Of a DNA stretch of 64,000 bases, positions 51,849 through 59,557 are shown piece by piece (positions within the stretch are counted from its first letter, which is position 1; each line of letters starts with the position of its first letter). This DNA comes from UBA5239 sp040394635 (lineage in GTDB: Bacteria; Verrucomicrobiota; Lentisphaeria; Victivallales; Victivallaceae): NCBI GenBank assembly GCA_040394635.1, contig JBEBRW010000024.1:7855-71854 (forward strand), read 5' to 3'. The translations under genes were made by a program, and so were the position numbers. Below the pieces are notes generated by a model. That model searched no databases, had not been told where the DNA came from, and saw only the letters and a program-made list of their open reading frames with translations.

Positions 51849-54229
51849 TGGCTGTTCCTTTCTTTGATATGATTAATCTGTTTGCGCAATTCATAAAGAT
51901 CGGTACGGATTTTCAGGTAATTTTCCGGGGAGATCGTCTTCGCAGGCAGCAGCACAAAACGGAAATCAATCCGGTTATCCGTGACGGTGAGAGAGGCGCT
52001 GTGCGTATGGTCGATTTTTGACCATTGGCGAGGTTCAAATTTTCTGTTATCGAATGCAATCTGATATTCGAAACTGGCTTGACGTCCGTCGAAAATCCGG
52101 ATCGGATGAGCGCGCCAGGATGGCAGGAATGGCTTGGTCAGGTTATCCGACAGCGGCGGCAGACTGCCGCTGTACATGAACGTGAACCTGCTATCATACT
52201 CCAGTTCGCTATAAATCAGCTCTGAGCCGGGCAGAATGTTGTCAATGTATGATGCGAGCATGAACAACCTTTTTTGTCGCGTTCCGGCATTCACCAGCAT
52301 TAGCGTTCGTTGCCATTCATACAGAAAAAGTCCCGTATTTTCGATCCTGATGGTCGCGATATCACCGGGTTGGATCCTGATATCAAATTTCGTCCGGCTT
52401 TGCTGCGCACCCGGCAAGTCGCCGAATGCAATGGACTTGCCGATAAACATCCCGGTGGTATCGGCGTCGCCCGGCGGCAGGTCGCCGAACGGTGCGAGAT
52501 TGTCGGTGGCGTCCAGATACAATTTGTGCTGCGGCAGGTATACGATCATATGGTTGAACTGCCAGCACGGGAAGGATGAGTCGACCTGGCTGCCGCGATT
52601 GACCAGCACCCGGATGGCTTCGATGCCGAGCTCTTTGCACATGGCGTACATGGCGTTCGCCTTGTCCTTGCAGTCGCCGTAATTGTTGCGGATCATCTCG
52701 CCCGGGGTCTGCGGACGGAACGCCGCCGCGCCCAGCGGAGTCGTCACGTAGCGGACGGTGTTCAGGTAGTCATAAATGCGCTTGACTTTGTCGAGCTCGC
52801 TCTCCGCGCCTTTGACCAGATCGGCGAGCAGGGCCCTGGCGTCGTCATCCATTTCCTCGGAACGGGCGACCATGCGGTTGACCCAGTTCATGAAGTCCCC
52901 CCAACTCTGCAACGTGGTCAGGACCACCCGCGCCGGAATCAGCTCGGGATACGCATCGTAGGGCAGTTGTTCGTAGGCCGCCAACGTTTCGCTGCTGCTG
53001 TAGGTAACGGTATCGCCTTTTTCGGTTTTGGCCATGTTTTCCGGCGTGTTATAAAACTTGTATTTCAGCTCCTTCGGGAACGACACGGAGTAGCTGCAGA
53101 CTGGCAGGATGGACTGAATATAAAAGGTCGCCTGGAACTCCGGCAGATGGTTGGGGCGGGGGATTGAAATCCGCCGCTGCAAATATAGAATCGAGCCCGG
53201 CGGCGGGGTCGGCAGCGAACCCCCGGTAATCTCGCAATGCGAGCCGTCCGGGTAAATAATCCGGGCATTCCGGAAGCCGCTCACACCGCCCGGTGCGACC
53301 ATTTCCGCGCCGGACTTCTCGATGATGTAAAACGTGTCAGCCTGCGTACCCGCGGCGGATTTGTCCTGATTCAGAATATACGAGACTTCGCGATGCAGAT
53401 AAATCGCCGGATAACCGGCAAATTTTTCCGCGAGAACCTTGGCATCCGCGACCTGTTTCAGTGTTTCCGGTGTCGCTGGATTGACGATGAGTTTTTTCCG
53501 TTCCAGCAGCGATTTTAAATTGTCGGCGGGCGGGGTTTCCGCTTGACTTGACACGGCAGTGGTGAACGTCATTTTCGAGCCGTCAAACGGATACGAGGCG
53601 CGTTCGCCGCGGTGATAAAACTGGGAGTTCTCGGCGATGGCCATCGACGTATCGCGGTAGAATTTTTCGGTCAGCTGCCCGGCTTTTTTCAGCACATCGC
53701 CGAGCATGGCGTCGGGGCCGAGTTCCTGCAGTGCCTGCAAATAGAACGCCGGATAACGCGGTATTCCGAGCTGGCCGGGGTCGTCCTGAGCGGCCACCAC
53801 GGTTCGCTCGCCTTTGGCCAGTTGCGCCAGCAGGGCCGCGCTGCCGCTATTGAAGAGATACACGGTTTGGCGGGCCCTGACCGTGTCGAGCAGCTCGCCC
53901 AGTTCCTCGGCCGTGATGCGTCCATTGGCCGTGGGCAGCGAGATGCGCCGGGCATTCACCGAAGCATAACCGAACACATACAGCGCCAGCTCGTCATCAG
54001 ATTTGGTTTGGGACGAAAGATGGGTCAGGGTGTTCCGGATGCCTTCGGCGGAGTCGGCGGTCACGCGGTAATCGCGCGCCGACAGCAGTTTCTCAAGCTG
54101 GGCGATCTGGCTGGCAGCCTCGGCTTCGAGCTCGGGCGTGCCGCAGCGCAGTTGAACAATAACGGCGTACGTCCCCGCATAGCAGGGAACCAGAAATGCC
54201 AACAGAAAAAAGTATAGAAACTTTGCCAT
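51845..54229 (-). CDS. Pseudo-caspase/DUF3857/transglutaminase fusion, exported
   Basis: A 794-residue exported protein and the first gene of the MoxR operon. A signal peptide covers about 1-18 (ending VPCYAG). Residues about 20-190 resemble a caspase-like (C13/C14) fold: the strand ELALYVFGYAS stands where active enzymes have the His-Gly motif and YLFNSGSAALL where they have the catalytic Cys, so both catalytic residues are replaced (Tyr88; no Cys at 120-135). A DUF3857-like middle region follows, then a transglutaminase-like domain with an intact Cys520 (NNYGDCKDK), His560 (FNHMIV) and Asp573 (YLDATDN). The enzyme may therefore act through its transglutaminase part while the caspase-like part binds partners. 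Confidence 0.75.
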   Translation of the reverse strand: MAKFLYFFLLAFLVPCYAGTYAVIVQLRCGTPELEAEAASQIAQLEKLLSARDYRVTADSAEGIRNTLTHLSSQTKSDDELALYVFGYASVNARRISLPTANGRITAEELGELLDTVRARQTVYLFNSGSAALLAQLAKGERTVVAAQDDPGQLGIPRYPAFYLQALQELGPDAMLGDVLKKAGQLTEKFYRDTSMAIAENSQFYHRGERASYPFDGSKMTFTTAVSSQAETPPADNLKSLLERKKLIVNPATPETLKQVADAKVLAEKFAGYPAIYLHREVSYILNQDKSAAGTQADTFYIIEKSGAEMVAPGGVSGFRNARIIYPDGSHCEITGGSLPTPPPGSILYLQRRISIPRPNHLPEFQATFYIQSILPVCSYSVSFPKELKYKFYNTPENMAKTEKGDTVTYSSSETLAAYEQLPYDAYPELIPARVVLTTLQSWGDFMNWVNRMVARSEEMDDDARALLADLVKGAESELDKVKRIYDYLNTVRYVTTPLGAAAFRPQTPGEMIRNNYGDCKDKANAMYAMCKELGIEAIRVLVNRGSQVDSSFPCWQFNHMIVYLPQHKLYLDATDNLAPFGDLPPGDADTTGMFIGKSIAFGDLPGAQQSRTKFDIRIQPGDIATIRIENTGLFLYEWQRTLMLVNAGTRQKRLFMLASYIDNILPGSELIYSELEYDSRFTFMYSGSLPPLSDNLTKPFLPSWRAHPIRIFDGRQASFEYQIAFDNRKFEPRQWSKIDHTHSASLTVTDNRIDFRFVLLPAKTISPENYLKIRTDLYELRKQINHIKERNSQ

Positions 54230-54343
54230 TCAGCAGCCCTTATTCGCAATTTTTTTATCATACCACTGGAATAAAAGAAATACAATGACAAAAAATGCAG
54301 ATATTTCATTATTTCTGGCCTTCAGCGTAATGATACGCGAAAA

Positions 54344-54490
54344 TTTTTTAAACACGGAAAACACGGAAAGCACGGAAATCTTTTTGTTAACCACAAAATA
54401 CTCAAAATTGCACAAAAAAATTTATTAATTCTTTTTTGTAATTCCTTTCCTGATATTTCCGTGTTTTCCGTGTTTTCCGTGTTTAAAAAA
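54344..54490. repeat. 36-bp inverted repeat made of 9-bp units
   Basis: Arms 54344-54379 and 54455-54490 match in 35 of 36 positions as an inverted repeat around a 75-nt AT-rich loop. Each arm carries three units of the ACACGGAAA kind ending in a run of T or A. It occupies the gap between the PLD and transglutaminase genes, both read leftward, and could terminate transcription of the first. I do not recognise a known element. Confidence 0.8.
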
Positions 54491-54500
54491 AGAGGATATT

Positions 54501-55028
54501 TTAAAGCAATGGGCAATCTGTGCAGTATTGGCGGCGTTCGCATTTGGTGCAGAAGGCGCCACGCCAGACATCGTCGAATTGTGTGGTCAGGGGCTCAATT
54601 AATCCGGCTTCGTCGGTCAGGATGCCGTTCTCGAAATTACGCTTGTTCTCGCCCTTGGCACCCATTCCGGCACCGGTCAGGTTCGCACTGCCGAAAAAGG
54701 CCTGCTTGCCGTCGATGATCACACATTTGAAGTGGACACGCGGGCACAATACCCGCTCCACGCCGCCCCACAGCCCGGGGAATCGGTCAAAATCCTTGCG
54801 GAACGCCGGTCCCGGCTCTTTGGCGTGAATCAACCGTATTTCCACGTGCCGTTCCAGCAGTTCCGCCAGGATCTGCAGAAATGGCACCATCTGCTTCGTT
54901 AATCCGGCTTTTTCCACATACATATCTTTGATGTCGGCGGTAGCGATCCAGAGCCGTTTCCGCGCCTGCGGGACCAGGTCGCGGATCACGGCCTCATAAA
55001 TCTGCCGGTTGCTGACAAATCGAATCAT
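54501..55028 (-). CDS. Single-HKD phospholipase D-like protein with C-terminal Cys4
   Basis: A 175-residue protein with one HKD motif, HFKCVIIDGKQAFFGSANLTG (His at the start, Lys two residues on, Gly-Ser-Asn at the end). One-motif members of the PLD superfamily usually dimerise and act as nucleases or phosphodiesterases. The C-terminus CTKCERRQYCTDC holds four cysteines, likely a zinc site. ATG 55028 starts at a sensible point; a longer open frame overlaps the sirtuin gene and is not used. It lies 14 bp after the sirtuin gene. Confidence 0.8.
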   Translation of the reverse strand: MIRFVSNRQIYEAVIRDLVPQARKRLWIATADIKDMYVEKAGLTKQMVPFLQILAELLERHVEIRLIHAKEPGPAFRKDFDRFPGLWGGVERVLCPRVHFKCVIIDGKQAFFGSANLTGAGMGAKGENKRNFENGILTDEAGLIEPLTTQFDDVWRGAFCTKCERRQYCTDCPLL

Positions 55029-55042
55029 TTTGCTCCTTGGTT

Positions 55043-55792
55043 TTACAGCCAGCCGGACAGGGTTTCGAAGACGATTTTCAGGTCGTCGAATTTCAGTGCG
55101 GCGTAGCGGTCCAGATAGGTTGGCTGGCGGTTGACGATGACGATTTTGCCGCCGCCGTAGTAGGTGCCGAGCGGCAGCTTGGCCGCCGGCGGCACTGTCA
55201 GGCTGCTTCCCAGCACCAGCAGCAGGTCGGCTCCGGCGATTTCTTCGGTGGCGGTAGCCAGCAGTTCTTTGTCCAGGTGTTCGCTGAAAAATACGATACC
55301 CGGTTTGATCAGCCCTTCGCAGAATTGACAATACGGGACCTGACCCGATTTGACGATCTCCGCGATCGCATCATAGCCGTATTTGCGGCCGCATTTCATG
55401 CAGTGATGCCTGGACATGGAACCATGGAACTCACGGACGTTGACACTGCCGGCGCGTTGATGCAGCGCGTCGATGTTCTGGGTATAAACCGTGTCCAGCA
55501 ACTTGCATTTTTCCATTTCCGCCAGGACGTTGTGAATGATATTCGGCTCCTGCGACGTCAGGTTGTAAATGAAATTTTTGGCATACTCATAGAAAATATC
55601 CGGGTGCGCCGTGAAAAAGTGGATATCATGAATGGTCTCGATATCATATCCCTTGAATTGCTTCGAAAACACCCCGTCTTCGCCCCGGAAATCAGGAATT
55701 CCCGACAGCGTGGAGATTCCCGCGCCGGTAAAAGCCACCACGTGTCTGGAGCATTCCAGCAGCTCCAGCAGTTGTTCCAATTCTCTTGTCAT
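55043..55792 (-). CDS. cobB: Sirtuin NAD-dependent deacetylase
   Basis: A 249-residue SIR2-family protein. The NAD loop GAGIS and PDFRG, the TQNIDALH motif, the catalytic histidine in EFHGS, and the zinc site CMKCG with CQFCE are all present, in the order of bacterial class U/III-like deacetylases such as CobB. It removes acyl groups from lysines in proteins such as metabolic enzymes. It is divergent from a LacI-family gene and probably cotranscribed with the PLD-like gene. Confidence 0.95.
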   Translation of the reverse strand: MTRELEQLLELLECSRHVVAFTGAGISTLSGIPDFRGEDGVFSKQFKGYDIETIHDIHFFTAHPDIFYEYAKNFIYNLTSQEPNIIHNVLAEMEKCKLLDTVYTQNIDALHQRAGSVNVREFHGSMSRHHCMKCGRKYGYDAIAEIVKSGQVPYCQFCEGLIKPGIVFFSEHLDKELLATATEEIAGADLLLVLGSSLTVPPAAKLPLGTYYGGGKIVIVNRQPTYLDRYAALKFDDLKIVFETLSGWL

Positions 55793-55875
55793 GACCGCTA
55801 TTTCCTTTCAAGCTTCAATCTATCATGTTGGCACGAGATATTCAAACCGTTTTTCGCATTTGTTCCGCGGCGGGA

Positions 55876-55903
55876 TTGACAATGGCGGAAAAGCATGTAT
55901 AAT
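55876..55903 (+). promoter_or_regulatory. Consensus promoter for the LacI-family gene
   Basis: TTGACA (55876-55881), a 16-bp spacer and TATAAT (55898-55903). Confidence 0.78.
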
Positions 55904-55908
55904 AATTG

Positions 55909-55922
55909 GTGAAGCGATTCAC
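55909..55922. promoter_or_regulatory. LacI-type operator
   Basis: GTGAAGCGATTCAC has 5-bp perfect arms and a central CG, with one mismatched pair, the classical LacI/GalR operator form. It lies just after the -10 element, so the regulator probably represses itself and the downstream gene. Confidence 0.7.
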
Positions 55923-55946
55923 TAAATCAATTTTCAAGGGTTCTCC

Positions 55947-56921
55947 ATGGCGACTTTAAGTGATGTGGCCAAGCGGGCGGGCGTCGGTGTCAGCACGGCC
56001 TCTTATGTAATCAACAAAACGGGATTGCACAAGGTCGGGGCGGAGGCTCAGGCGCGCATTCTGGCGGCGGCGGCGGAGCTGGATTATCACCCGAATATCG
56101 CGGGGAGGGCGCTGGCCAAGGGACGGACATTCATGGCCGGGGCGATTTTTCCGACGGTGATGGGTTCGTTCACGCCGGAGATCCTGCAGGGGCTGGAGGA
56201 TGTGCTGAACAAAGTTTCCTACAGTTTGATTCTCTGTACCTACAACAGCAGTGGGGAATTCCGGGAAAAGTGCCGGATGCTTGCCGGTAAGCAGATCGAT
56301 GGCTTGATCGTGATGCCGCTCATGCCGGATTTTGAGGTCGAAACCTGTCGTGAATTGAACAACCGCATGCCGTTGGTATCTCTGACCAAGCCCAGCGGAA
56401 CCGCCGAAATTCCCCATGTCCGGGTAGACGGCGGCATGATCAACTTCCTGGCGGTGCGTTATCTGCTGGAGCGCGGACACCGGCGGATCGTGGTTCAGTG
56501 CGGCAGCGACCCCCAGCGGGTCGAGGGGGCGAAACGCGCCGCCAAAGGCGCGCGCGGCGTCCGGCTGATGTGGATGAAGGAGTCGACGGCGAGCGGTATG
56601 CAGCTGCTCAAATGGGGGCTGGCGCAGCATGAGGCGCCGACCGCGTACCTGACGTATGGCGACTCGACGGCGGCGGAGCTGATTGCCGCAGCGTATGAGC
56701 TTGGGTTGAAGGTGCCCGACGATATCTCCGTCGTCGGCGTCGACGGTGAACGGCTCGGCGAATACACCTGTCCAAAACTGACTTCGGTCAGTCAGCCGCG
56801 TTACGAGCAGGGATTCGAGGCGGGCAAGCTGTTGCTGGCGCGGATTGACGGGCATGAGGCGAAGGATATCATCCTGCAGCCATGCCTGACGGAACGGAAA
56901 AGCGTGAAAACGAAACACTAA
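55947..56921 (+). CDS. LacI-family transcriptional regulator
   Basis: A 324-residue regulator with an N-terminal LacI helix-turn-helix (TLSDVAKRAGVGVSTASYVIN, residues about 3-23, shown in part) followed by a sugar-binding effector domain ending in the usual Asp/Arg-rich segment. A consensus promoter and a LacI-type operator are directly upstream. The downstream gene starts 11 bp after its stop, so both are one transcription unit, probably controlling use of a glycan-derived sugar. Confidence 0.95.
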   Translation: MATLSDVAKRAGVGVSTASYVINKTGLHKVGAEAQARILAAAAELDYHPNIAGRALAKGRTFMAGAIFPTVMGSFTPEILQGLEDVLNKVSYSLILCTYNSSGEFREKCRMLAGKQIDGLIVMPLMPDFEVETCRELNNRMPLVSLTKPSGTAEIPHVRVDGGMINFLAVRYLLERGHRRIVVQCGSDPQRVEGAKRAAKGARGVRLMWMKESTASGMQLLKWGLAQHEAPTAYLTYGDSTAAELIAAAYELGLKVPDDISVVGVDGERLGEYTCPKLTSVSQPRYEQGFEAGKLLLARIDGHEAKDIILQPCLTERKSVKTKH

Positions 56922-56932
56922 ATGAGGTTTAT

Positions 56933-57934
56933 ATGTTGAAACAGAAAATCATGCCGATCACCGGCACTTTCGTCAGCCCGATTTACAACGACACCGGCAT
57001 CAACAACTGGGGGCTGAAAGAGTGGGAACAGGATTTCCGCATGATGCGGGCCATCGGTATCGACACCGTGATTGTGCTTCGCACGGAATGGGAGCAGAAC
57101 GGGCGGCATTTTTCCGCGCTCGATCCGCGCTCGACCACCTGGGAGGAGGACCCGGACATCCTGAGCATGCTTTTCCGCCTGGCCGATAAGTACGAAATGA
57201 AGCTTTATCTGGGCGGTTACATCAGCTTGACCGATCTTTACAAGGGTGAATCGGGCAAGGTCATCGCAGACAACGAGCGGTTTTACGAGAAAATCCTGCC
57301 GCGCTTCAACCATCATCCCTCCTTCCATGGTTTGTATGTGACGCTGGAGGCGCTGCCGTGGCATTTCGACTTCTTCAAAATCATCGAAGGCACGCTGAAA
57401 ATCATGCGCCGCCTGGCACCGGAAAAGAAAACCCTGCTCTCCCCCACCTTCTACGGCCTGACCGGTTATATGAACAGCCATTACACGCCGGAGGAGTATT
57501 TCCGCGTTTACGGCGAGGGGCTCTATGACCGGGTGGGCGGCCTGCTGGATTACTGCGCGCCGCAGGATAAATTCACCATGCCCGAATGTGTCTACGACCA
57601 GGCTGTTAAGAGCGAACTTGAGCGCTGGTACGAGCTGTCGCGCGAATGCCTCCGGCGCAACCGGATCGGTGTTTGGGGCAATATCGAAAGTTTCCAGCGG
57701 CCGTTTCTGCATGCGGAAGGATGCGGCTTTTTCCGTCAGGCCGATTACCGCTCGCTTTATATGAAACTTGAGGCGGCCACGCCGTATGTCGAAAAACTGA
57801 TCACGTTCGAGTTTTCCACCTGCATGAGTCCGAACGCCGAATGGGGCTCCGCCGGACGCTTGCTGGCGCGCTACCTGGAGATGATCGGCCGGAGTCCGGA
57901 CCTGATCCAGGAGATTTACTGCAGCGAACCGTGA
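56933..57934 (+). CDS. Glycosidase-like TIM-barrel protein (DUF4434-like)
   Basis: A 333-residue protein without a signal peptide. It begins GTFVSPIYNDTGINNWGLKEWEQDFRMMRAIGIDTVIVLRTEWE, in part read as TGTFVSPIYND and RAIGIDTVIVLRTEWE, like the DUF4434 family, TIM-barrel proteins related to glycoside hydrolases. Acidic residues in LEALPW, CAPQDKF and ITFEFSTCM are candidate catalytic positions. GAGG precedes ATG 56933; an earlier in-frame TTG/ATG overlaps the LacI gene. Being cytosolic it would cut imported oligosaccharides. Family call is moderate. Confidence 0.65.
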   Translation: MLKQKIMPITGTFVSPIYNDTGINNWGLKEWEQDFRMMRAIGIDTVIVLRTEWEQNGRHFSALDPRSTTWEEDPDILSMLFRLADKYEMKLYLGGYISLTDLYKGESGKVIADNERFYEKILPRFNHHPSFHGLYVTLEALPWHFDFFKIIEGTLKIMRRLAPEKKTLLSPTFYGLTGYMNSHYTPEEYFRVYGEGLYDRVGGLLDYCAPQDKFTMPECVYDQAVKSELERWYELSRECLRRNRIGVWGNIESFQRPFLHAEGCGFFRQADYRSLYMKLEAATPYVEKLITFEFSTCMSPNAEWGSAGRLLARYLEMIGRSPDLIQEIYCSEP

Positions 57935-58012
57935 GTTATGGCGTAAACCGGAGAAAAGTCGAAACTTCCGAATGACCCGCGGTGGTACTTGAGATGGGCT
58001 TCTTGAGGCAAA

Positions 58013-58030
58013 AAAATGGTACACCCGAAG
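58013..58030. other. Left attachment-like direct repeat
   Basis: The 18-mer AAAATGGTACACCCGAAG matches 60977-60994 exactly. It equals the 3' tip (acceptor strand, discriminator and CCA, read on the minus strand) of the tRNA-Arg fragment at 60981, so it is a likely att core. Confidence 0.75.
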
Positions 58031-58170
58031 TGGGCTGCTCCGGTTTACGATTTTACCTCAAAAATATCTCGAAATAGTTTCTGCTCAACGGTTTTTCTCT
58101 GAATTGGCTTGCCATTGTTACGAATTTTCCGATGAACAAAAAAGGCACCTTTCGGCACTTTCGAGACCTC

Positions 58171-58190
58171 AAACGGCACTGAACGGCACC
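58171..58190. other. Arm-type repeat, left copy
   Basis: AAACGGCACTGAACGGCACC, matching the right copy at 60937-60956 except two C/T changes. A further GGCACCTTTCGGCAC-like half lies at 58144. Confidence 0.55.
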
Positions 58191-58679
58191 CGGCTTTCCT
58201 ATAGCTTCCAGCACGTATTTGTGTCACTATTTCTACTATAGATGCGGTACCGACAAATGCAAATGCCGTCGTAAACAAATCAAACGGAAAAAGCGCGAAC
58301 AAAAAAGACTGGACTCCTCTATGCTATTCATGGACGCATACCCAGTCCAAGTGGATATAACCGGCATCCATTTGGATAAATCAGGCATTCAATTGAACAT
58401 GACCCAAATGGACTTTATCCTCAAAAGTCCAAGTCCAAATAAACAAAAGCCAAAATCTATATACCCGGTTTTATAAAACCCGGCAGTTGTCTGACGTTTG
58501 TCTGAAACTGACTATTAAGTTTTCTGTAATTTGGCGTGAATGCGAATTTGACAAACTTTATTCAGTCGGTTATTTTAAACCTAGGCTTCAGGATGATAAG
58601 AGGCAAAAGCGGAGTTCCAATAAACGGAAGTATCGTCATGACCTATCTAAAACATCCTGCATCGTTAAGCTGCGGTTGA

Positions 58680-59492
58680 GAAAAAAGAGGGTGGACGGTT
58701 CCCAAAATAGCGGATGATCCATTTTATACTACAAAGTATCAATACCATAAGGTTTTGTATCTCGATTTCGAAAATGGCAAAGAGGAAATAAAGCAGCGCA
58801 TTATTGATTTTGCTCATCCGTATTGGCCCGAGGACAAAGAGGCACAAGAACAGTGCCGTCGAAATCTGATAACCATAGACATGACCGATAGAGCAGGTCA
58901 GGATTATTCGCTGCCGGAGAACTGGGGCGATATTATGGAATTGCTTGAGTCGGCCAAACAGGAAGGAATCGCCGGACAGCCTGTGGATTTGCTGGTTATC
59001 GATACAATCAGCAAGTTTACCAAAAAGCCTTACACCAGCAGCTTCAATGTATCTGATTTCATAAACAAAATTCGGCATATGAATATAGCCATTCTATTTC
59101 TGCATCATGAAGGCACCAATGGGGAGGTTCGCGGTTGGAAGTCCGGACTGGATGATATGTATTTCAACCTTCGCTTGTACCGCGAAAAAGACAATGATAA
59201 GACATCCGGCGGTAAATCGACATTAGCGGATTTGGTGGACCCATTGATTCTTGCTTATCAGTGTTCCCGCTCTGGCATTGAGAAAAATCCGGACTTTGAA
59301 ATTTTGTTCGATAAAAAATGGCAGGAATATTATCGTGAAGATGATCCTGAATTCAGTCGGTCCACAAAGGAAAGGCAAAAACAGGAACTGCAACGGATTG
59401 CCAAATATTATAACTCAAAGCGTTTGGAACACGACGATATTTATCCCATTTTGGCAATGAGAAGGTCTAATTACTTCAGGCTGAAAAAATAG
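58680..59492 (+). pseudogene. Truncated RepA-like replication ATPase
   Basis: The frame is open from 58680 after an in-frame TGA at 58677. The product resembles the RecA-fold helicase/ATPase of plasmid RepA and AAA_25 proteins: VLYLDFENG is the strand after Walker A, LLVIDTISKF is Walker B, and LFLHHEGTNGEVRG the sensor loop. The Walker A segment and everything before it is missing, and no good ribosome site precedes a start codon (TTG 58755 is the first). About 265 residues remain of a protein usually above 330. It is probably inactive, a remnant of element replication. Confidence 0.65.
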
Positions 59493-59501
59493 GGAATAAT
59501 A

Positions 59502-59533
59502 ATCCGGATGGAGCTCAAAAAGTCCATCCGGAT
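59502..59533. terminator. Stem-loop between two converging genes
   Basis: ATCCGGATGGA (59502-59512) pairs perfectly with TCCATCCGGAT (59523-59533) around a 10-nt loop. It may stop transcripts from both the ATPase remnant and the converging integrase, although T runs are weak. Confidence 0.55.
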
Positions 59534-59557
59534 AGCGTTTGTGTCCAAAAGTCCAAC

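Larger units (their letters stand above)
57935..58679. other. Gene-poor junction region at the element's left end
   Basis: This 745-bp stretch contains no gene I can support. It begins with 12-bp inverted arms CGTAAACCGGAG (57942-57953) and CTCCGGTTTACG (58038-58049). Inside lies the left attachment-like repeat (58013) and the arm-like site (58171). GC content falls here. Three small open frames on both strands look random. Confidence 0.6.

Noticed and set aside
58045..58302. 85-codon minus-strand frame at the element's left end
   Set aside because: No domain and no ribosome site; it overlaps arm-like repeats, so a chance frame is more likely.
58368..58411. CCATTTGG/CCAAATGG inverted pair as an origin of replication
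   Set aside because: Only one pair and no iterons or DnaA boxes; too weak to call an origin.
58219..58476. 85-codon plus-strand frame, Lys/Cys-rich
   Set aside because: Low-complexity start, no ribosome site and no homologue I recognise; it covers repeated motifs such as CCATTTGG and CCAAATGG (58368-58411).
58487..58717. 76-codon plus-strand frame before the ATPase remnant
   Set aside because: Random-looking basic sequence in a different frame from the ATPase; not a credible N-terminus for it.
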